From positions 1 to 5,183 of the forward strand of contig WTJB01000048.1 of the NCBI GenBank assembly GCA_011526335.1: DNA of 5,183 nt, written 5' to 3'. The stretch's first letter is position 1; each line of letters starts with the position of its first letter. This DNA is from Candidatus Arcticimaribacter sp. (GTDB lineage Bacteria > Bacteroidota > Bacteroidia > Flavobacteriales > Flavobacteriaceae). Position numbers and translations under genes: made by a program. The notes beneath the pieces are model-generated. The model ran no database searches and was not told the DNA's origin. It saw only the letters and a list, made by a program, of their open reading frames with translations. Positions 1 through 5,183 of this stretch are shown one piece after another.

Positions 1-525
1 CTCTTAGACTGCACCCAGTTTTTGGCCGCAGAGCCCTATTCATTTTCCAACTGTGTGGCTGATGCTATTTTTGCAAGTACGTATAAATGGTTTTTGGCAG
101 GTTATGGTACCGGTTTGGCTTGTATTCGGTCCTCTGTTTTTTCGCATCTAAAGGAAGATGTAAGCATTTGGCAAGACAGATATGATCGTGGGCATATTGC
201 TCTACCGAGCATAGCGGCTTTGCATACAGCACTACGTCAAATTGAAAATGCTGGTTTTGCGCATTTGATGCAACGCAAGAAAGACTTGAATGAATATTTT
301 TACGCTGCCTTAGAAAAGAAAGGGAGACTTCCCACCCTTGCAGCAAAAAGAAAACAACACGCTTCTTTTTATACTTTGGCATTAGACGATAAAGCCTATC
401 AGCTTTTGTTAGATAAAAACGTAAGCTGTATTCAGCGGGGGAGTGGTATTCGCGTGGGGGTACACCATTACAATACCAAAGCCGATATCGATTCTTTTAT
501 GGCAGTATTGTCTGATTTAGATTAG
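1..525 (+). CDS. PLP-dependent class V aminotransferase / cysteine-desulfurase-fold protein (C-terminal part, 5' truncated)
   Basis: The frame is open from base 1, and 174 residues remain before the TAG at 523-525. No true start is present: the TTG at position 22 lies inside the conserved fold, so the N-terminal half is outside the window. The fragment begins with LDCTQ, whose Asp is the residue that normally contacts the pyridine nitrogen of [16 protein letters not shown] follows, with the Schiff-base Lys at residue 29 (bases 85-87). The end carries [18 protein letters not shown], the class V tail whose Arg binds the substrate carboxylate. The order and spacing fit fold-type I class V enzymes such as NifS/IscS-like desulfurases and isopenicillin-N-epimerase- or kynureninase-like proteins. 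The substrate cannot be told from this half: no clear SufS/IscS catalytic-cysteine loop is visible, so I do not call it a desulfurase. It is probably a soluble cytoplasmic enzyme. It converges on thyA and overlaps it by 4 bp. Confidence 0.88.
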   Translation, partial: LLDCTQFLAAEPYSFSNCVADAIFASTYKWFLAGYGTGLACIRSSVFSHLKEDVSIWQDRYDRGHIALPSIAALHTALRQIENAGFAHLMQRKKDLNEYFYAALEKKGRLPTLAAKRKQHASFYTLALDDKAYQLLLDKNVSCIQRGSGIRVGVHHYNTKADIDSFMAVLSDLD

Positions 526-1346
526 ACCGAGACCTTCCCTTTGATCAGGGGGTGGGGATCGTAGTCCAGTAATTCAAAATCGTCATAGGTAAAGGCAAAC
601 AAGTCGTTTACTTCAGGGTTTATTTTCATGGTCGGTAAACGTTTTGGTTCCCGTGTCAATTGCAGTTCAATTTGCTCTTTATGATTTGCGTAAATATGGG
701 CATCTCCCAAGGTGTGAATAAACTCTCCCGCTTCTAGATTACATACCTGTGCCATCATTAAGGTAAGTAGGGCATAAGAAGCAATATTAAAGGGAACGCC
801 GAGGAATACATCAGCACTTCTTTGATACAACTGACAAGAGAGTTTCCCGTTGGCTACATAAAACTGAAAAAAGGCATGGCAAGGGGGGAGGGCAGCCTTG
901 TTGTTGGCTACATTTTCTGCAAAACTTTTTGAGGTGTCCGGCAGTACACTAGGATTCCAAGCCGAAACAAGCATTCTTCTACTGTCCGGATTGGTTTTTA
1001 AACTATGTAATATATCTTTGATCTGGTCAATTTCTTCCCCATTCCAATTGCGCCACTGATACCCATATACGGGACCTAAATTTCCACTTTCGTCGGCCCA
1101 TTCGTTCCAGATTCTTACGCCATTTTCTTGCAGATATGCAATGTTGGTATCCCCCTTTAAAAACCATAAGAGCTCGTGGATGATGGACTTTAGGTGGAGC
1201 TTTTTTGTGGTAACCATCGGAAATCCTTTGCTAAGATCAAATCGCATTTGATAACCAAAAACACTCTTGGTTCCCGTTCCTGTACGGTCTGTTTTTTCTA
1301 CACCGTTTTCTTGAATATGACGTATGAGATCTAGGTATTGTTTCAT
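522..1346 (-). CDS. thyA: Thymidylate synthase ThyA
   Basis: This enzyme methylates dUMP to dTMP with 5,10-methylenetetrahydrofolate, giving dihydrofolate; it is a cytoplasmic homodimer. The 274-residue protein is full length (E. coli ThyA has 264). It shows RTGTGT with phosphate-binding Arg21, Glu58 and Trp80 in the N-terminal half, and PDSRR at 120-124, which supplies the Arg pair from the partner subunit. The nucleophile is Cys156 in [12 protein letters not shown]. It is followed by [13 protein letters not shown] (Arg176, Asp179, Asn187), then HIY with His217 and Tyr219, and DPHP near the end. All expected active-site residues are present. About 13 extra residues lie between SAWN (128-131) and the catalytic Cys compared with E. 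coli; I recall this loop as common in Bacteroidetes ThyA. The ATG at 1344-1346 starts directly at the conserved N terminus and has no Shine-Dalgarno. The gene lies 86 bp downstream of the BFN gene on the same strand and overlaps the convergent aminotransferase at the stop codons. Confidence 0.98.
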   Translation of the reverse strand: MKQYLDLIRHIQENGVEKTDRTGTGTKSVFGYQMRFDLSKGFPMVTTKKLHLKSIIHELLWFLKGDTNIAYLQENGVRIWNEWADESGNLGPVYGYQWRNWNGEEIDQIKDILHSLKTNPDSRRMLVSAWNPSVLPDTSKSFAENVANNKAALPPCHAFFQFYVANGKLSCQLYQRSADVFLGVPFNIASYALLTLMMAQVCNLEAGEFIHTLGDAHIYANHKEQIELQLTREPKRLPTMKINPEVNDLFAFTYDDFELLDYDPHPLIKGKVSV

Positions 1347-1432
1347 CTAAAAAGGCTTTTGGTAAAAATAAAAAATGTAGCTACCTCTAGGGTGTCATTT
1401 TTCGAATAGTTATTCAACCTTTTGGTTAATAA
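1347..1432 (-). other. Spacer between BFN gene and thyA, with a weak -7-like box
   Basis: This is an 86-bp A/T-rich gap between two minus-strand genes. Read on the minus strand, a small stem (TTAACC, AAAA loop, GGTTGA; 1414-1429) follows the BFN stop but has no U-run, so I do not call it a terminator. The minus-strand octamer TACATTTT at 1372-1379 misses the Bacteroidetes -7 consensus TANNTTTG by one base and would give a leader of roughly 20 nt before thyA. No TTG -33 element is seen at the right distance. Readthrough from the BFN gene is the simpler reading, perhaps with a weak internal promoter. Confidence 0.35.
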
Positions 1433-2053
1433 TTATTTTAAGTTTTCGCGCTTGGTCAATTCGTCTCGCACCTTTACAGCTGCCTCATAGTCTTCACTTT
1501 TCACGAGTTTCTCCAATAATTTGGTGAGCTCTCCTGTGCTGACATTGGTTAAATCTGCAGGAATGTTTTTGAGGGGCTTTTGTTCTTCTATAAAGGTTTT
1601 AATCCAATCTTCTTTTTCTGATTTTTTCTTTTTTGCGCCGGGCTCTTGAGTGTAGCCCGCTTTTGCTAGAATATTTTCATAAGTAAAAATAGGGGCTTGG
1701 TAACGTATGGCCAAGGCTACAGCATCTGATGTTCTCGCATCAATAATTTCTTCAATTTCGTCTCGTTCACATATTAAGCTAGAGTAAAATACCCCATCCA
1801 CAAGTTTGTGGATAATTACTTGCTTGACGTGTATTTCAAAACGATCAAAACAGTTTTTTAGTAAATCGTGAGTCAATGGTCGCGGCGGAGTAATCTCTTT
1901 CTCAAGACCAATAGCAATAGACTGCGCCTCGAATGCCCCTATGATTATGGGGAGGTTTCGCTTTCCTTTTTTTTCGGTTAAAATAAGTGCATAAGCTCCT
2001 GTCTGTGCTTGGCTATACGATATACCACTAATTGAGAGTTGAACCAAAACCAT
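1433..2053 (-). CDS. Bifunctional nuclease family (BFN/DUF151) protein with C-terminal UVR motif
   Basis: The protein has 206 residues. Residues 1-135 or so form the BFN (DUF151) domain, seen in RNLPIIIGAFEAQSIAIGL (32-50), RPLTHDLL (58-65), and DARTSDAVALAIRYQAPIF (105-123). A charged linker with a KKKK run (141-144) follows. Residues 175-204 resemble a UVR (UvrB/UvrC interaction) helical hairpin, with the typical EDYEAAVKVRDEL core at 187-199. Plant members of the family have been reported to have DNase and RNase activity, but the role of the bacterial proteins is not settled, so nuclease function here is a family-based inference. The UVR motif suggests a protein-protein contact, possibly like those in UvrB, UvrC or McsA. 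It is probably cytoplasmic; no signal peptide is seen. The ATG at 2051-2053 begins right at the conserved first strand and lies about 19 bp from a good -7 box. Its stop is 86 bp upstream of thyA, and it is divergent from pdhB. Confidence 0.93.
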   Translation of the reverse strand: MVLVQLSISGISYSQAQTGAYALILTEKKGKRNLPIIIGAFEAQSIAIGLEKEITPPRPLTHDLLKNCFDRFEIHVKQVIIHKLVDGVFYSSLICERDEIEEIIDARTSDAVALAIRYQAPIFTYENILAKAGYTQEPGAKKKKSEKEDWIKTFIEEQKPLKNIPADLTNVSTGELTKLLEKLVKSEDYEAAVKVRDELTKRENLK

Positions 2054-2071
2054 TACAATTTACCTTCCATT

Positions 2072-2079
2072 CAAAGATA
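2072..2079 (-). promoter_or_regulatory. Putative Bacteroidetes -7 box for the BFN gene (and thyA)
   Basis: On the minus strand the octamer reads TATCTTTG, an exact match to the Bacteroidetes sigma-ABfrA-type -7 consensus TANNTTTG. It lies 18 bp before the BFN start codon, so the leader would be about 12 nt. No clear TTG -33 element occurs 19-21 bp upstream, which lowers confidence. No other full match serves this gene in the divergent region. Confidence 0.5.
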
Positions 2080-2192
2080 CTATTTTTTGACGGATGTATA
2101 TTCTTAAAAAATGTGCGTTAAGTTATCAATATTCTGAATTCGGATTTCTACCGAAAAGTTTCGAAAAATGAAATTTAGTTCATCGAAAATTT

Positions 2193-2200
2193 TAAATTTG
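2193..2200 (+). promoter_or_regulatory. Putative Bacteroidetes -7 box for pdhB
   Basis: TAAATTTG matches the TANNTTTG consensus exactly and lies 22 bp before the pdhB ATG, giving a leader of about 16 nt. A TTG -33 element is not evident at the usual 19-21 bp spacing. The A/T-rich base composition makes chance matches more likely, but position and orientation are right. Confidence 0.5.
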
Positions 2201-2202
2201 CA

Positions 2203-2213
2203 ATCAAATTGAT
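2203..2213. repeat. Short inverted repeat at the expected pdhB transcription start
   Basis: ATCAA and TTGAT are perfect 5-bp arms around a single A. The element overlaps the predicted start of transcription, and the hexamer CAATCA occurs on either side of it (2201-2206 and 2215-2220). It could be an operator half-site pair, but at this length in A/T-rich DNA it may be chance. Confidence 0.25.
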
Positions 2214-2222
2214 ACAATCATT

Positions 2223-3206
2223 ATGAAAACCATACAATTTAGAGAAGCTATAGCTCAAGCGATGTCAGAGGAAATGCGACGTGACGAAAGTATTTATCTT
2301 ATGGGAGAAGAGGTAGCTGAATATAACGGAGCATACAAAGCTTCTAAAGGAATGCTAGATGAATTCGGTGAGAAACGCGTTATCGATACTCCAATTTCTG
2401 AATTGGGTTTTGCTGGAATTGGCGTAGGTTCAACCATGACAGGGAATCGCCCAATTATTGAATTTATGACGTTTAACTTTGCATTGGTTGGAATAGATCA
2501 AATCATTAACAATGCCGCTAAAATCAGACAGATGTCTGGAGGACAGTTTCCTTGTCCTATTGTATTTAGAGGTCCAACAGCTTCAGCAGGACAACTAGCC
2601 GCGACCCATTCACAAGCCTTTGAGAGTTGGTATGCCAATTGTCCAGGACTAAAGGTAATTGTCCCATCAAATCCTTATGATGCAAAAGGACTTTTAAAAG
2701 CCGCCATTCGTGACGATGACCCCGTTATTTTTATGGAGTCAGAACAGATGTATGGAGATAAAGGGGAAGTCCCAGAAGACGAATATATCTTACCCATTGG
2801 GGTTGCCGATGTAAAGCGTAAGGGTGATGACGTTACTATTGTCTCATTCGGTAAAATCATCAAAGAAGCTTACAAAGCTGCAGCGGTTTTAGAGAAAGAA
2901 GGAATTCAATGTGAAATAATTGATCTCAGAACAGTGCGCCCTATGGACTACGCCACTATTTTTGAGTCCGTTAAAAAAACAAACCGATTGGTTGTTCTTG
3001 AAGAAGCGTGGCCTTTTGGGAATGTAGCTACAGAAATTACGTATCAGGTGCAAAACGAATTATTTGATTATTTAGATGCGCCTGTAGAAAAAATTAATAC
3101 GGCAGATACGCCTGCGCCATTTTCTCCCGTTCTTCTTGAGGAGTGGTTGCCTAATAGTCAAGATGTTATAAAATCAGTAAAAAAAGTAATGTACCAGGAG
3201 GTATGA
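2223..3206 (+). CDS. pdhB: Pyruvate dehydrogenase E1 component, beta subunit
   Basis: This is the beta chain of the heterotetrameric, thiamine-diphosphate-dependent E1 that decarboxylates pyruvate and acetylates the lipoyl group of E2. At 327 residues it has the normal length. The N-terminal transketolase-like pyrimidine-binding domain (about 1-175) shows MGEEVAEYNGAYK (27-39) and DTPISELGFAG (55-65). Glu60 in the latter is the residue that activates the ThDP aminopyrimidine ring. The domain continues with RGPTASAGQLAATHSQ (116-131), with active-site His129, and VPSNPYDAKGLLKAAI (147-162). The C-terminal transketolase domain (about 200-315) has VSFGKIIKEA and EEAWPFGNVATEI (260-272). The PDH-type motifs and length favour PDH over branched-chain or acetoin E1-beta, though these relatives are close. 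The ATG at 2223 starts at the conserved MKTIQFREAI and has no Shine-Dalgarno. No E1-alpha, E2 or E3 gene is adjacent; in flavobacteria E1-alpha and E2 are, as I recall, usually encoded elsewhere. Downstream, hppA follows after 48 bp without a terminator. Confidence 0.96.
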   Translation: MKTIQFREAIAQAMSEEMRRDESIYLMGEEVAEYNGAYKASKGMLDEFGEKRVIDTPISELGFAGIGVGSTMTGNRPIIEFMTFNFALVGIDQIINNAAKIRQMSGGQFPCPIVFRGPTASAGQLAATHSQAFESWYANCPGLKVIVPSNPYDAKGLLKAAIRDDDPVIFMESEQMYGDKGEVPEDEYILPIGVADVKRKGDDVTIVSFGKIIKEAYKAAAVLEKEGIQCEIIDLRTVRPMDYATIFESVKKTNRLVVLEEAWPFGNVATEITYQVQNELFDYLDAPVEKINTADTPAPFSPVLLEEWLPNSQDVIKSVKKVMYQEV

Positions 3207-3254
3207 TGCAAGGTTGAGCGTTACTAGAAGCAAATAATTAAAACAAGTGAATTT
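3207..3254 (+). other. pdhB-hppA spacer with GGAGG and an ATGATG mini-frame
   Basis: This 48-bp gap has no hairpin-plus-T-run terminator. At its left edge, GGAGG (3197-3201, inside the last pdhB codons) precedes ATGATG. The first ATG (3203-3205) overlaps the pdhB TGA stop, and the frame ends after four codons at TGA 3215-3217. The real hppA start at 3255 has only an A-rich leader. Lack of a terminator suggests that pdhB and hppA share a transcript. Confidence 0.4.

Positions 3255-5183
<1,929 letters not shown>

Larger units (their letters stand above)
2054..2222. other. Divergent control region between BFN gene and pdhB
   Basis: This 169-bp A/T-rich spacer is the only sizeable non-coding stretch in the window. 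It holds two outward-facing -7 boxes (2072-2079 minus, 2193-2200 plus). CGAAAA occurs three times, at 2152, 2162 and 2184. There is an 8-bp palindrome TTTCGAAA (2159-2166), an ATGAA/TTCAT inverted repeat with a 6-nt loop (2168-2183), and ATCAA-A-TTGAT (2203-2213) just before the pdhB start. No open frame with coding character and no RNA gene is seen. Which of the repeats, if any, bind a regulator cannot be told from the sequence. Confidence 0.6.

Noticed and set aside
22..24. TTG as the start of the first gene
   Set aside because: The conserved LDCTQ just before it belongs to the same class V fold, so the gene starts before the window.
65..382. Minus-strand open frame of 105 codons
   Set aside because: It is antisense to the aminotransferase, which keeps its PLP Lys and C-terminal motifs in the plus frame.
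1377..1384. Palindrome GTAGCTAC as an operator upstream of thyA
   Set aside because: It is a single 8-bp palindrome with no second copy or matching partner; chance is likely.
1414..1429. Terminator after the BFN gene
   Set aside because: The stem has only six pairs, one of them a wobble, and no U-run follows in the direction of transcription.
2675..2863. Minus-strand open frame of 62 codons
   Set aside because: It is antisense to pdhB, low-complexity Ser-rich, and has no support.

Overview
The window looks like ordinary chromosomal housekeeping DNA from a marine- or soil-type Bacteroidetes, most likely a member of the Flavobacteriaceae. Three things support this. The genes have little or no Shine-Dalgarno signal but A/T-rich leaders. 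Two divergent promoter boxes match the Bacteroidetes -7 consensus TANNTTTG (TATCTTTG and TAAATTTG). The proteins have a flavobacterial character: a ThyA with an extra loop before the catalytic Cys, a BFN-UVR protein, a stand-alone PDH E1-beta, and a K+-dependent pyrophosphatase with a glutamate in helix 5. I see no mobile element, CRISPR array, tRNA or rRNA.

Layout. Positions 1-525 (+) hold the C-terminal 174 residues of a PLP-dependent class V aminotransferase/cysteine-desulfurase-fold protein, cut by the window edge. It converges on thyA (522-1346, -), and the two stop codons share 4 bp. Upstream of thyA on the same strand lies a bifunctional-nuclease-family protein with a C-terminal UVR motif (1433-2053, -), probably cotranscribed with thyA. 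A 169-bp divergent control region (2054-2222) separates this minus-strand pair from pdhB (2223-3206, +), which encodes the E1-beta subunit of pyruvate dehydrogenase. After 48 bp with no visible terminator comes a membrane-bound, ion-pumping pyrophosphatase, hppA (3255 to the end, +). It is open for 643 codons and cut by the right edge.

How the genes relate. The minus-strand pair combines dTMP synthesis with a protein of unclear native role. The plus-strand pair combines the entry of pyruvate into acetyl-CoA with recovery of energy from pyrophosphate, which is released by biosynthetic reactions. The link within each pair is inferred from arrangement only.

The most notable feature is in hppA. 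Neither of the two usual helix-6 gate glutamate positions carries Glu, and a Glu sits in helix 5 instead. Together with the Ala/Gly potassium-dependence signature, this predicts a K+-dependent H+ pump of the Flavobacterium johnsoniae type. I found no convincing new multi-gene system.
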